A stretch of DNA of 64,000 nt from Bog-756 sp963699105 (GTDB lineage: Bacteria; Actinomycetota; Acidimicrobiia; Acidimicrobiales; RAAP-2): contig CAVOTI010000005.1 in assembly GCA_963699105.1 (NCBI GenBank), forward strand, positions 62,001 through 126,000. Reading direction: 5' to 3'. A program made the position numbers and the translations under genes. Below the pieces are notes generated by a model, which worked only from the letters and a program-made list of their open reading frames with translations, searched no databases and was not told the DNA's origin. Within the stretch, counting starts at the first letter, position 1. Each line of letters begins with the position of its first letter. This document shows positions 25,696 to 33,620 of this stretch, piece by piece.

Positions 25696-27631
25696 CTAGG
25701 GTCCTTCCGTCGTCGCTCCGGCCGGCACCGTGATGGTACCGGTGGCACCTATGGCCGTGCTGGACGCGGCCGGTGTGGCCGTGGCGGTGGTGGGGATGCC
25801 GTAGTGGTGGAGGGCGTAGGACATGATGGTGGAGAACACCGGGGCCGCCACCGCTCCGCCGTATTCCGGCGTGGGGTGCTGGAGGACGACCACGGCCGAC
25901 AGCACCGGGTCCTCGGCCGGGGCGAACCCGGCGAAGGATCCGGCGTAGGCGCCGGGGATGTAACCCAGGTGGTTGGGGTTGGGGATCTGGGCGGTCCCGG
26001 TCTTTCCGGCCACGGTGTAGCCGTCGATGGCTGCCTCGGTGCCGGTACCCGACGTGACCACGCCTTCGAGCATGGACACCAGCTCGGCGTTGGTGGTGGG
26101 GTCGATCACCCGGTGGGAGGGGGACGGCTTGGCGGCGGTGACGGTGCCACCCGGGCTCACCGTGGCCCGCACCAGCCGAGGGGCGACGTACACGCCGCCG
26201 TTGGCCACCGCGTTGTAGGCGTCGAGGAGCTGCTGGGCCGTCACCGCGTCATCCTGGCCGATGGGCGTGGAACCGATCGACGTCCCCGTCCACGCCGAGG
26301 CCCCGGGAACCAGTCCCGGCGACTCGCCCGGAAAGCTCAGTCCGGTGGGCTTGCCGAACCCCAGCTTGCCGATCTGGCCGAGCAGGCGGTTCTCCCCGAG
26401 GCCCTCGGCCACCTCGATCGTCCCGATGTTGGACGACTGGGCCAGGATCCCGCCCGGCGTCAGGTGCAACAGGCCGTGGGCTTCGGCGTCGTGGAAGGTG
26501 TAGGTGCCCATGGGGAGGGACGACGGCACCGAGATGACCTGGCTGGGAACGACGACCTTGTCGGCCAGGGCGGCGGAGAACGTCACCAGCTTGAACACCG
26601 AGCCCGGCTCGTAGACCTCGGTGACGGCCGAGTTGGAGGGTGCCTCCTCGATACCGGCGGGCAGAGTGTCGGCCTGCGAGATCAGGGTCGGACCCGAGTC
26701 GGGGCCGTCGGCCGAGGTGTCGGTGGCCGAGGTGTCGGTGGCCGAGGTGTCGGTGGCCGAGGTGGCCGTGCCGGCGGGCCCGGTGCGGGCGGCGGGTGTA
26801 GACGTGGCCTTGGTGAGGGCGGCACCGGTGGTGATCGACCCGGTGGTGGCCTGCAGGTTGGCCATGGCCAGGATGTCACCCGTCTTCACGTCCATGACCA
26901 CCGCCGTCCCGCTGTAGGCGTGGGAGGCGGCGATCTCAGCGGCCAGCGCCTGCTCGGCGACGTACTGGATGGATTCGTCGATGGTGAGCTCCAGGCCCGT
27001 CCCGGGGGTGGCCGCCACCGTCGAGCCGCTGCCGGGCAGGGCCACGCCGTCCGGGGCCTCCAGCAGGCTCTTCGAACCCGCCTTGCCGGCGAGCAGGGAC
27101 TGGTACTGGTATTCGAGGCCGGACGCACCTTCACCTTCCCAGTCGACCGTCCCCACCAGCGGCGATGCCAGCTGGCCGTCGGGCTCGACCCGCTGGGTCT
27201 CGGGCACCAGGTTGATGCCGGACAGGTCGAGGGCGGTGACCTTGGCCGCCACCGTCGTCGGAAACGCGGTGGGCCAGGTAGACGAAGCCCGAGCGCTCGC
27301 TGAGCTCGGCCTGAAGCTGATCGGAGGGGATGCCGAGCACCGGCGAGAGGGCGTCGGCCACGCTCCCCGGGTGGGTGATCAACAGCGGATCGCCGACCAC
27401 GGTCTGCTTGACCACCGTCTCGGCCAGCACCTCACCGTTCCGGTCGTAGATGCCGCCACGCACGGCCGGCACCGCCACGGTCTGGGTCAACTCGGAAGAG
27501 GACAGCGAGGCGTAGTGCTGATGGGAGAACTCCTGCACGGAGACCAGGCGTCCGACCAGAAAGATGAAGACGATGGCCAGGATGATCCGCATGGCGCGGG
27601 TGCGCCGGCCCAACAGGATCGAAGGGCTCAC
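25696..27631 (-). pseudogene. ftsI: Septal transpeptidase FtsI (PBP3), with one apparent frameshift
   Basis: FtsI cross-links septal peptidoglycan. The frame from the GTG at 27631 covers the cytoplasmic tail, a transmembrane helix (about residues 13-35) and the start of the dimerisation domain (RGGIYDRNGEVLAE). Near 27252-27253 one extra base shifts the frame, and the sequence continues as VTALDLSGINLVPE in another frame to 25696. The transpeptidase motifs are intact: EPGSVFKL (SxxK), SSN and AGKTGTA. With the extra base removed it would be 644 residues. Because the gene is essential and the rest is clean, a sequencing error is the likeliest cause. The start overlaps the ftsL stop (GTGA). Confidence 0.9.
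26711..26764. repeat. 15-bp tandem repeat inside ftsI
   Basis: GCCGAGGTGTCGGTG occurs three times in perfect tandem (26711-26755) followed by a nine-base partial copy. It keeps the ftsI frame and encodes a repeated Ala-Thr-Asp-Thr-Ser pentapeptide in an insertion before the SxxK motif. A multiple-of-three unit means copy number could change without breaking the gene. Confidence 0.8.
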
Positions 27632-28113
27632 CGCGGCGCCGCGGCGCCCGATGCGGCGGTTCTGGTGGCGTGGACGGCGGCGGCCGGGTGCGTCTGGGGA
27701 ACCGGGAGCGGCACGTCGAGCGGCACCTGGGGCAGCTCGATCACCTGGGTCGGAACCACCAGTCCCTGGGCCTTGGCCTGGCTGACCACCACCGGTGGCG
27801 CCGCCATCTCCGCCACCGTCACCTGTGCCGATTTCTGGGTGGCCTGGGCCGCCGCCACCTCCTGTTGGGTCGTCGACAGCGTGACCTGGCCCTCGGTCAT
27901 GAGCGTGTCCCCGACCACCACGGCCGACAGGCTCCCCACCACCAGCAGGCACGACAGCCACATGCTGGAACGGCGAACCCGCCTGGTGCCGGTCCGGCGT
28001 TGCGAGCCCGGGTCGAACAGCCTGAGGGGCGGGCGTCGGGAGTCCGCCGGGACGGCTCGGGGCTGGGCCCGGGCCGTCGAACGGCGGGCCGCGGCCTCGG
28101 CCGGCGGGGCCAT
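27628..28113 (-). CDS. ftsL: FtsL-like division protein
   Basis: The 161-residue protein has a basic, Pro/Arg-rich cytoplasmic tail of about 48 residues. One transmembrane helix (MWLSCLLVVGSLSAVVVG region) and a short extracytoplasmic coiled segment follow, ending with VVSQAKAQGLVVPTQVIEL, which has the spacing of the FtsL/DivIC C-terminal block. FtsL recruits and activates FtsW/FtsI together with FtsB and FtsQ. Identification relies mainly on topology, size and position between rsmH and ftsI, since FtsL sequences are poorly conserved. Its ATG shares one base with the rsmH stop (TGATG), and its stop overlaps the ftsI start. Confidence 0.75.
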   Translation of the reverse strand: MAPPAEAAARRSTARAQPRAVPADSRRPPLRLFDPGSQRRTGTRRVRRSSMWLSCLLVVGSLSAVVVGDTLMTEGQVTLSTTQQEVAAAQATQKSAQVTVAEMAAPPVVVSQAKAQGLVVPTQVIELPQVPLDVPLPVPQTHPAAAVHATRTAASGAAAPR

Positions 28114-29108
28114 CAGGCCACGTCTCCCCGGTCGGAGGCGCCGACGGTCACCGGGCTCAGGCGTTCGATGACCCGGAGACGGGCGGCTTCAGACCGGGGA
28201 TTGCTGGCAACCTCCTCGTCCGACGGGCGGCGGGCACCCCGGGCGACCAGGCGGAATTGGGGATTTGCCCCGCACACACAGGGCAGACCGGGAGGGCACT
28301 GGCAGCCGTCGGTGACCATGCGGTGGAAGATCGACTTGACCAGGCGGTCCTCGCCGGAGTGATAGGCGATCACCACACACCGACCGCCCGGCCGTAGCAG
28401 GGCCAAGGCATCCTCGAGGGCGGTCTCGAGCTGGTCGAGCTCCTCGTTGACGGCAATGCGGATGGCCTGGAACACCCGTCGAGCCGGGTGGCCACCGGTC
28501 CGACGGGTGGCCGCCGGGATGGCGGTGCGGACCACGTCGGCCAACTGACCGGTGGTCGACAATGGGCGGGCGGCAATGATGGCCCGGGCGATCCGGCGGG
28601 CGAAGCGCCCTTCACCGTTGTCGGAGAACAGCTCGACCAGAGACTGCTCGTCGTACTGATTGACCACGTCAGCTGCGGTACGACCGGTGGTGGGGTCCAT
28701 CCGCATGTCGAGCAGGGCATCCCGCCGGTAGGAAAAACCACGCTCGGCCACGTCCAACTGGTGCGAACTGACTCCGAGGTCGAACAACGCTCCGCTCACC
28801 CCCGGATCGGCGGGTTGCCCGCCCAGCTGGCCGGCCACCTCGTCGATGACATGGGCCATTACGTCGAAGCGCGACTGGCGGACGACCACCCGGCTGCCGA
28901 ACTTCGCCAGGGCCTTGGTGGCCGCTTCCACGGCCACCGGGTCCCGGTCGATCCCGACGATCCTGAGGCTCGGTATCGCCGACAGCAGGGCCGCGGAGTG
29001 CCCACCGCCGCCCACGGTGGCGTCGACGACTATGCCCGGCGGCACCGGGCGGAACAGGTCGACGACTTCGCCGGCCATGACGGGATCGTGTGAAAATGCC
29101 TGGCTCAT
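28113..29108 (-). CDS. rsmH: 16S rRNA (cytosine(1402)-N(4))-methyltransferase RsmH (MraW)
   Basis: RsmH methylates N4 of C1402 in 16S rRNA using S-adenosylmethionine. The 331-residue protein starts MSQAFSHDPVMAGEVVDLF. It has the SAM loop VVDATVGGGGHSAALL, the family block LFDLGVSSHQLDVAERGFSY and AFQAI-type helix FQAIRIAVNEELDQLE, with VIAYHSGEDRLVK near the end. A Cys-rich loop (GCQCPPGLPCVCG) is characteristic of actinobacterial RsmH. I chose the ATG at 29108, preceded by GAGGGA. The frame is open upstream to 29420, but that stretch forms the structured leader and looks non-coding. Confidence 0.95.
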   Translation of the reverse strand: MSQAFSHDPVMAGEVVDLFRPVPPGIVVDATVGGGGHSAALLSAIPSLRIVGIDRDPVAVEAATKALAKFGSRVVVRQSRFDVMAHVIDEVAGQLGGQPADPGVSGALFDLGVSSHQLDVAERGFSYRRDALLDMRMDPTTGRTAADVVNQYDEQSLVELFSDNGEGRFARRIARAIIAARPLSTTGQLADVVRTAIPAATRRTGGHPARRVFQAIRIAVNEELDQLETALEDALALLRPGGRCVVIAYHSGEDRLVKSIFHRMVTDGCQCPPGLPCVCGANPQFRLVARGARRPSDEEVASNPRSEAARLRVIERLSPVTVGASDRGDVA

Positions 29109-29216
29109 CCGCAGTCCCTCGACCGGCACAATGGTTGCGGGTGGAGAACCGCGACGCTCAACCTGGAAGTAGGCGGAGGAGGATGCTTCCAGGGATCCGG
29201 TCGAGGGACTGCGCAT
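29106..29216 (-). promoter_or_regulatory. Structured rsmH leader that can occlude the ribosome site and start codon
   Basis: On the transcribed strand a perfect 17-base inverted repeat (29197-29213 with 29110-29126) encloses 70 bases. The downstream arm contains the rsmH GAGGGA ribosome site, and the pairing resumes after one mismatch across the AUG at 29108. Inside the loop an 8-bp stem (CCTGGAAG at 29162-29169 with CTTCCAGG at 29186-29193) presents a 16-base loop that in the RNA reads as a CCUCCUCC-containing anti-Shine-Dalgarno-like segment. The position matches that of the published actinobacterial mraW RNA motif, but I cannot confirm it is the same element. Confidence 0.55.
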
Positions 29217-29658
29217 GGGCCAGACACGTTCGATGTGCACGTCATGACGGGCCACCGCGGCAAGGCCCGACTCATAGGGAGTAGGTCGGCGGGGCCGGTC
29301 GGTATCGCCCGGCGGCGAGGTGGTCGGGTCGGGGACGACACGGTGGAGGCCCGGGTGGGGACCCGGGCGGAGGCCCGGGTGGGGCGCCCCGGTGGCCGTC
29401 GCCGGCGAGGCCGTGGCCACGGGGACGATGGAGGTGATGGGGGTGGTTCCGGTGGTTCCGTCGATCCTGCTCCTTTCGCCTGGGACGGTCCGAGCTTGTG
29501 AGAGAACCCCGGGACCCGGGAGAACCCGCGGACCGGAGATCGGGACCGGGATGCGGTCCAGGCTGGGGTGGTCGGGGCTGACCCGGTCACTGCCCCCGAA
29601 GAGCTACCGGGGTCCTCGTCGGCGCCAGAGCGGACGACATGGAGGCGCACGGCGTCAC
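29214..29658. other. Long mraZ-rsmH spacer with a 15-bp direct repeat
   Basis: About 445 bases between the mraZ stop and the structured rsmH leader have no gene I can support. Open frames here are GC-driven and show Pro/Gly/Arg-rich low-complexity translations. GAGGCCCGGGTGGGG is present twice, at 29346-29360 and 29370-29384, spaced 24 bases apart and surrounded by other CCCGGG blocks that could form stems. mraZ and rsmH are usually much closer, so a terminator, antiterminator or second promoter may lie here. Confidence 0.45.
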
Positions 29659-30078
29659 TCAACCGTCGTCGCCCTGGGTCAGCCGCTCCTCTTCGGGCAG
29701 GACCTTTTGATCCCACGCCTGGCGATTCCACAGTTCTACCCGGTCGATCGCCCCGAGGACCAGGACGTCGCCCACCAGCCCGGCGAACTCGCGCAATGCC
29801 GCCGGGATGGCCATTCGACCCTGACGGTCGATCTCCATCTCGTGGGACGTCGAGGCCCACAGCCGCGCCAGGTTCCGGTCGCTCTTGCCGGAACCGGCCC
29901 GCTCCAGCATCGCCTCCATCTGCTGTTCGAACTGATCCGGCGTCCACAAGGACAGGCAGCCGTCCTGGTACTGGGTCAGATACCCGCCATGCTCGAACGC
30001 TCCGCGGAACTTCGACGGGAGGATGACCCTTCCCTTGTCGTCGAGCGAATGCTCGTACCTGCCGAAGAACCGTGCCAC
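29659..30078 (-). CDS. mraZ: Transcriptional regulator MraZ
   Basis: MraZ is the AbrB-like double-domain regulator that controls the dcw cluster. The 139-residue protein shows both half-domains with the DxxGR signature: SLDDKGRVILPSKFR near residue 12 and EIDRQGRMAIPAALREF near residue 80. I chose the GTG at 30078, which gives the usual short N-terminus (VARFFGRYEHSLD) and lies nine bases after GGGAG; the TTG at 30096 would add six residues. It is the first gene of the 20-kb division cluster. Candidate binding boxes lie 59-85 bases upstream. Confidence 0.95.
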   Translation of the reverse strand: MARFFGRYEHSLDDKGRVILPSKFRGAFEHGGYLTQYQDGCLSLWTPDQFEQQMEAMLERAGSGKSDRNLARLWASTSHEMEIDRQGRMAIPAALREFAGLVGDVLVLGAIDRVELWNRQAWDQKVLPEEERLTQGDDG

Positions 30079-30136
30079 TGGTGATTGCTCCCACAATGCT
30101 CCCCGCAGTGCCCAGAACCCGACTGTTCGGATCCCT

Positions 30137-30163
30137 CCCTTTCACACCACTTTGCGCCACTTT
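30137..30163 (-). promoter_or_regulatory. Three MraZ-box-like repeats upstream of mraZ
   Basis: On the minus strand AAAGTGG occurs at 30163-30157 and again at 30153-30147, and a degenerate GAAAGGG at 30143-30137, so the three are phased every 10 bp. This matches the AAAGTG(T/G)N3 repeats reported for mollicute MraZ. The remaining bases of the 302-base gap up to the lipoate-ligase-like gene (30164-30380) show nothing further that I can support. I could not place -35 and -10 boxes with confidence. Confidence 0.6.
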
Positions 30164-30380
30164 ACGCCCGGACCCCCCACCGGTCAACCACCTGGCGCCA
30201 ATATGAGCCAATCCGCACGCTTCGCCAGACATCGGCGGACCGCCGCCGGAGGGAGCACGACGTCGGAGATGTGCGGGACCGGATGGGGTCCCGGGCCGGG
30301 CCAGCGGGCGAAAGGGTCGACCGCGTCCGAGCGGACGGCCGGGCGGACAGGGCCGGCGGGCCGGCGGGCGGGGGGTCAGC

Positions 30381-31103
30381 TCAGGGAAGGGCGTCGATGA
30401 AGGCGGCGACGATTCCGGCCCGATCGACGGGAGTGCTCCCTGGCGATTGACCGAGCTCGGCCGCACCGACCACGGCCTGGCTCAGCTCGACCGCCGACGC
30501 TTGGCGCTCCTCGGCCGTCATGGCCAGGACATCCACCAGGGACCCCGGATCCCAGCGAAGGACACACGCCCCCTGGAACCACGCACCGCGCCGGTTGCGC
30601 CGTTGGGCGAGACCCACCACCTTGCGACCGTCGGCCGTGACCACCTCTCCGGTCCCGATCCCGCCGAAGCACACCAGCGACGACCAGCGCGTGCACGACA
30701 GGTAGCCCCGGTGGTGGGCGGACAGCCCGGTCACCCCGGTGGTGGCCAGCGCCTCGACCCATACCTCCCCCAACCAGTCGAAGGCCCGGCCGACATCGGC
30801 GCTCCACAGCGGATGGGAGACCGGCAACCACACGTCGATCCACACCGGGTCCTCCGGGGTCACCAGCACCGCTCCCCCGCCCGACCGGCGCCTTGCCACC
30901 TCCATGCCGGCGGCGTCGATCCTCGCCCGGTCGATCACCCGCTCAGGTTGGGTCGAACCGAGGACCACCGCTGGTGCGGTCACCCGGCAGACGGCCACAC
31001 CCGCCACTTCCGGGCGTCCTTCGGCCCGGGGCCAGCTGGTGTGCAGATTCGCCGGCGCCGCCCGCCCGTTCCTCGACCATCCACTCGCCCGGCACCCCGC
31101 CAT
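30381..31103 (-). CDS. Lipoate--protein ligase A family protein
   Basis: The 240-residue protein has the cofactor-transferase (LplA/BirA/LipB) catalytic fold. The lipoyl-AMP loop is ARRRSGGGAVLV at about residues 70-80, and the catalytic Lys is in ADGRKVVGLAQRRNRRG. LplA-type enzymes attach lipoate or octanoate to 2-oxo-acid dehydrogenases and GcvH; some relatives act on other acyl groups. It lacks the C-terminal accessory domain of E. coli LplA, as do the actinobacterial and LipM-like versions. Start at 31103 is the outermost in-frame start; a shorter N-terminus is possible, since the conserved fold begins near residue 33. Confidence 0.85.
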   Translation of the reverse strand: MAGCRASGWSRNGRAAPANLHTSWPRAEGRPEVAGVAVCRVTAPAVVLGSTQPERVIDRARIDAAGMEVARRRSGGGAVLVTPEDPVWIDVWLPVSHPLWSADVGRAFDWLGEVWVEALATTGVTGLSAHHRGYLSCTRWSSLVCFGGIGTGEVVTADGRKVVGLAQRRNRRGAWFQGACVLRWDPGSLVDVLAMTAEERQASAVELSQAVVGAAELGQSPGSTPVDRAGIVAAFIDALP

Positions 31104-31157
31104 GCTGCCATCCGGGCACCGTCGGGCCGACCGGTCCGAACGCCCAGGAGGGGCCGG

Positions 31158-31766
31158 TCAGGCGGTGAGCTGCTCGGGCCGCAGGGTGCCGGTCCCCAGA
31201 TAGGTCTGCCAGTCCTCGCTGGCCCCCCCGCACAGCGCCAACAGTTGGACCCGGTGACGGGGAGCGACCGGCGTGGACCGGAGAACCATGCCGACCTCGT
31301 GAGGGAGGCGGTCCTCCTTGCGGGTGTTGCACCGCCGGCACGCTGCCACCACGTTCTCCCACGTGTGGGGTCCCCCCTTGCTCCGGGGGATCACATGGTC
31401 GAGGTTCTCCGCCGCCGATCCGCAGTACTGGCACCGGGACCCGTCACGGGCGAAGACGGTACGGCGGTTGACGGCCACCCGGTAGTGACGCGGTACGTGC
31501 ACGTAGCGCACCAGACGCACCACCGACGGCTCGGGAACGGCCATCCGCTCGGCCCGGAACACCCGCTCGGTGGTGTGGACGAGCTCGGCCTTGGTGTCGA
31601 GGACCAGGAGGACCGCCCGGCGCGACGAGACGATTCCCAACGGCTCGAACGTGGCGTTCAGTACCAGCGCCCGCCGCGAAGGGGACATCGGCGACCGCAC
31701 GGCTTCACGGCCGTCCTGGGCCGACCCTTTGGCCACCTTCGCCGCCATCTTCGATCGTCGATCCAT
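31158..31766 (-). CDS. HNH endonuclease
   Basis: The 202-residue protein begins, after a basic stretch, with RRALVLNATFEPLGIVSSR, which is the characteristic opening of a widespread actinobacterial HNH family. The HNH core is RDGSRCQYCG, then NLDHVIPRSKGGPHTWENVV, then CRRCNTRK: two CxxC zinc pairs around the His-Asn-His catalytic set. The biological role is unknown; the family is chromosomal and not tied to restriction or mobile elements here. I chose the ATG at 31766 to avoid overlapping the preceding gene, whose stop is at 31778; ATGs at 31748 and 31688 are alternatives. Confidence 0.85.
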   Translation of the reverse strand: MDRRSKMAAKVAKGSAQDGREAVRSPMSPSRRALVLNATFEPLGIVSSRRAVLLVLDTKAELVHTTERVFRAERMAVPEPSVVRLVRYVHVPRHYRVAVNRRTVFARDGSRCQYCGSAAENLDHVIPRSKGGPHTWENVVAACRRCNTRKEDRLPHEVGMVLRSTPVAPRHRVQLLALCGGASEDWQTYLGTGTLRPEQLTA

Positions 31767-31777
31767 CAGTCCGGAAA

Positions 31778-32134
31778 TTAGCCCGGCGGCGGGCCGGCCA
31801 GGGTGTCCCGCCGGCCACGCTCCCGGGGGGACGACCGGGACCACCGGTCCGTTGGCCAGCGGGTCGACGTCGACCGGCACCATTCGAGGTAGGAGATGAC
31901 GTCACCCGGCGTCGGATCCGCGTCGGCCCGCCCGTAGGCGGTGACCATCCGGAAGGCCCACAATCGCCGGTCGGGAAGCGGCAGATAGGGTCGCCTCCTC
32001 CACCAGCCGGGGGCGGCCAACCTGTACACCACACCGAACGCCGTCAGCCACAGGTCGGGTCGCCCGACCACCGTCCCCGCCACCCGTCGGGACAACGACG
32101 GCGGGCCGGGCCGAGGCGGAGCCGGCGCCGTCAC
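31778..32134 (-). CDS. Small conserved-looking hypothetical protein, 118 aa
   Basis: The GTG at 32134 overlaps the stop of the ROK kinase gene by four bases (GTGA), a good sign of a real coupled gene. The protein has a compact aromatic centre (RPDLWLTAFGVVYRLA, PGWWRRRPYLPLPD, VISYLEWCR) and basic, Pro-rich ends. I do not recognise a named domain. No signal peptide, membrane helix or catalytic motif is evident. Similar short Trp/Arg-rich proteins are common in high-GC actinobacteria, but I cannot name a family. Confidence 0.6.
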   Translation of the reverse strand: MTAPAPPRPGPPSLSRRVAGTVVGRPDLWLTAFGVVYRLAAPGWWRRRPYLPLPDRRLWAFRMVTAYGRADADPTPGDVISYLEWCRSTSTRWPTDRWSRSSPRERGRRDTLAGPPPG

Positions 32135-33132
32135 CGGGCACCCACCGGGCGGTCATCTCGCGCTCCCAGACCCTCCAGGGCACGGCGGCCCACCGCCGCC
32201 GCACCCACCACGGGGGCGGCCGGTCCCAGCCCGGCGGGGATGATGCGGGTGTGGCGGGAGAACTCGAGGCCGGCCCGCAACTCGATCTCTTCTTGGGCGG
32301 CGGCAAAGAACGGCTCACCGAATCCCAGCGCCACCGATCCCGCCACCACGGCCAACTCGAGGTCGAGGAGGTTGGCCACCGTCGCCACCGCCCGGCCGAC
32401 CAGGGTCCCGGTCCGACGCCGGATGGTGACGTCGGCGTCCGCCGCCGGACGCCCGGTCGAGATCTCGATCGAAAGTCCCGAGGCCTCGGCTTCGAGACAG
32501 CCCCGGCCCCCACAGACGCAGGGCCGTCCGTCCGGCTCGACCACCACGTGCCCGATGTGACCGGCATTCCCTTGGGCGCCGTCGAGCAGTCGGCCGTCGA
32601 GGACGATGCCTCCCCCCACGCCGGTGGACACCACCATGGCCACGTAGTTCTGGACCCCCCGGGCCGACCCGAGCCACCCCTCGCCCAGAGCCAGTGCCTT
32701 GGCGTCGTTCTCGACCGCCACCGGCAGTCCAACCAGATGCTGGAGCCGGCCGCGCAGGGGAAATCCACGCCAGGCGGCGATGTTGAGCGGTGACACCGTC
32801 TCCCCGCCCGCCGACATGGGACCGCCACACCCCACCCCGCACACGGCCACATCCTCGCCGCCCCATACCTCGGCAATGGCCGCCGAGACCGATCCGAACA
32901 CGACTTCGGGATCGTCGGAAACCGGTGTAGGCGCCACCACCTGGGCTTGGATCCGACCTTGCCCGTTCACGACGGCCGTCGCCACCTTGGTGCCTCCGAT
33001 GTCGACGGCCAACACCTTCGGCCCGTCGGCCGACCCGCACGCCGGCGAAGACCGATCCGCACCATTCCCGGGGCCGGGGCCCGGGTGGTGGTCGGTCACC
33101 TCCCGGTCAGTCGTCGCGGTGGAATCGGCCAC
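32131..33132 (-). CDS. ROK family sugar kinase (glucokinase-like)
   Basis: The 333-residue protein has the ASKHA phosphate-1 loop VLAVDIGGTKVATAVV, the catalytic Asp in VAVENDAKALALGE, and ATP-site TGVGGGIVLDG. The ROK zinc motif is GHIGHVVVEPDGRPCVCGGR (His plus CxCGxxGC). It therefore most likely phosphorylates glucose or a related sugar, and it lacks the DNA-binding domain of ROK repressors. The GTG at 33132 overlaps the DUF3040 gene by 26 bases; a GTG at 33099 directly after GGGAGG would remove the overlap and trims 11 residues. Confidence 0.92.
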   Translation of the reverse strand: MADSTATTDREVTDHHPGPGPGNGADRSSPACGSADGPKVLAVDIGGTKVATAVVNGQGRIQAQVVAPTPVSDDPEVVFGSVSAAIAEVWGGEDVAVCGVGCGGPMSAGGETVSPLNIAAWRGFPLRGRLQHLVGLPVAVENDAKALALGEGWLGSARGVQNYVAMVVSTGVGGGIVLDGRLLDGAQGNAGHIGHVVVEPDGRPCVCGGRGCLEAEASGLSIEISTGRPAADADVTIRRRTGTLVGRAVATVANLLDLELAVVAGSVALGFGEPFFAAAQEEIELRAGLEFSRHTRIIPAGLGPAAPVVGAAAVGRRALEGLGARDDRPVGAR

Positions 33133-33508
33133 GGATCCAGTCGCGTGGATCGTGGGCGGTGTTGCTCAGACTGCGACTGTGGAGCGACCGGGAGATGTCG
33201 TCGATGCCCGCCTTCCCCATCCGCCTGGCGTTGTTGGCGAACACCACCCCGGACAGGAACATGACCACGACTCCGACGAAGCCCAGGACGACCGATGAGG
33301 AGAACGTGAAGAACATGAACACCAGGGCGGCGACGAACACCAACGCCGACCAGATGCAGTACCGACCGGCGTGCCGGTACACCGTCTCAGAGCGGACCCG
33401 CTCCGCGAAATCAGGATCCTCCTGGTAGAGGGACTGCTCCAATTCGTGCAGAATGCGTTGTTCGTGCTCAGAGAGCGGCAACGGATCCCACCTTCCACCC
33501 GTGATCAT
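33107..33508 (-). CDS. DUF3040 family membrane protein
   Basis: This 133-residue protein begins with the family hallmark PLSEHEQRILHELEQSLYQEDPDFAER, given here as SEHEQRILHELEQSLYQED, followed by two closely spaced transmembrane helices (about residues 53-72 and 74-91) and a basic C-terminus. DUF3040 is restricted to actinobacteria and has no assigned function. Start ATG at 33508. The 112 bases to the dinB end contain an AT-rich patch near 33600-33625 but no element that I can name. Confidence 0.93.
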   Translation of the reverse strand: MITGGRWDPLPLSEHEQRILHELEQSLYQEDPDFAERVRSETVYRHAGRYCIWSALVFVAALVFMFFTFSSSVVLGFVGVVVMFLSGVVFANNARRMGKAGIDDISRSLHSRSLSNTAHDPRDWIRGRFHRDD

Positions 33509-33620
33509 GTGCAGCGGTCATTGCCGACTCCATCATCGCGCAACCCCCACTCCAATACCCCGCGCACCCGTCCACATGGCCTACTCGCTGCTTCATTGTC
33601 GATGAGACACCTAAACCATA

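Noticed and set aside
27240..27262. Programmed ribosomal frameshift in ftsI
   Set aside because: There is no slippery heptamer or downstream pseudoknot; one inserted base explains it, and the window has many other such insertions.
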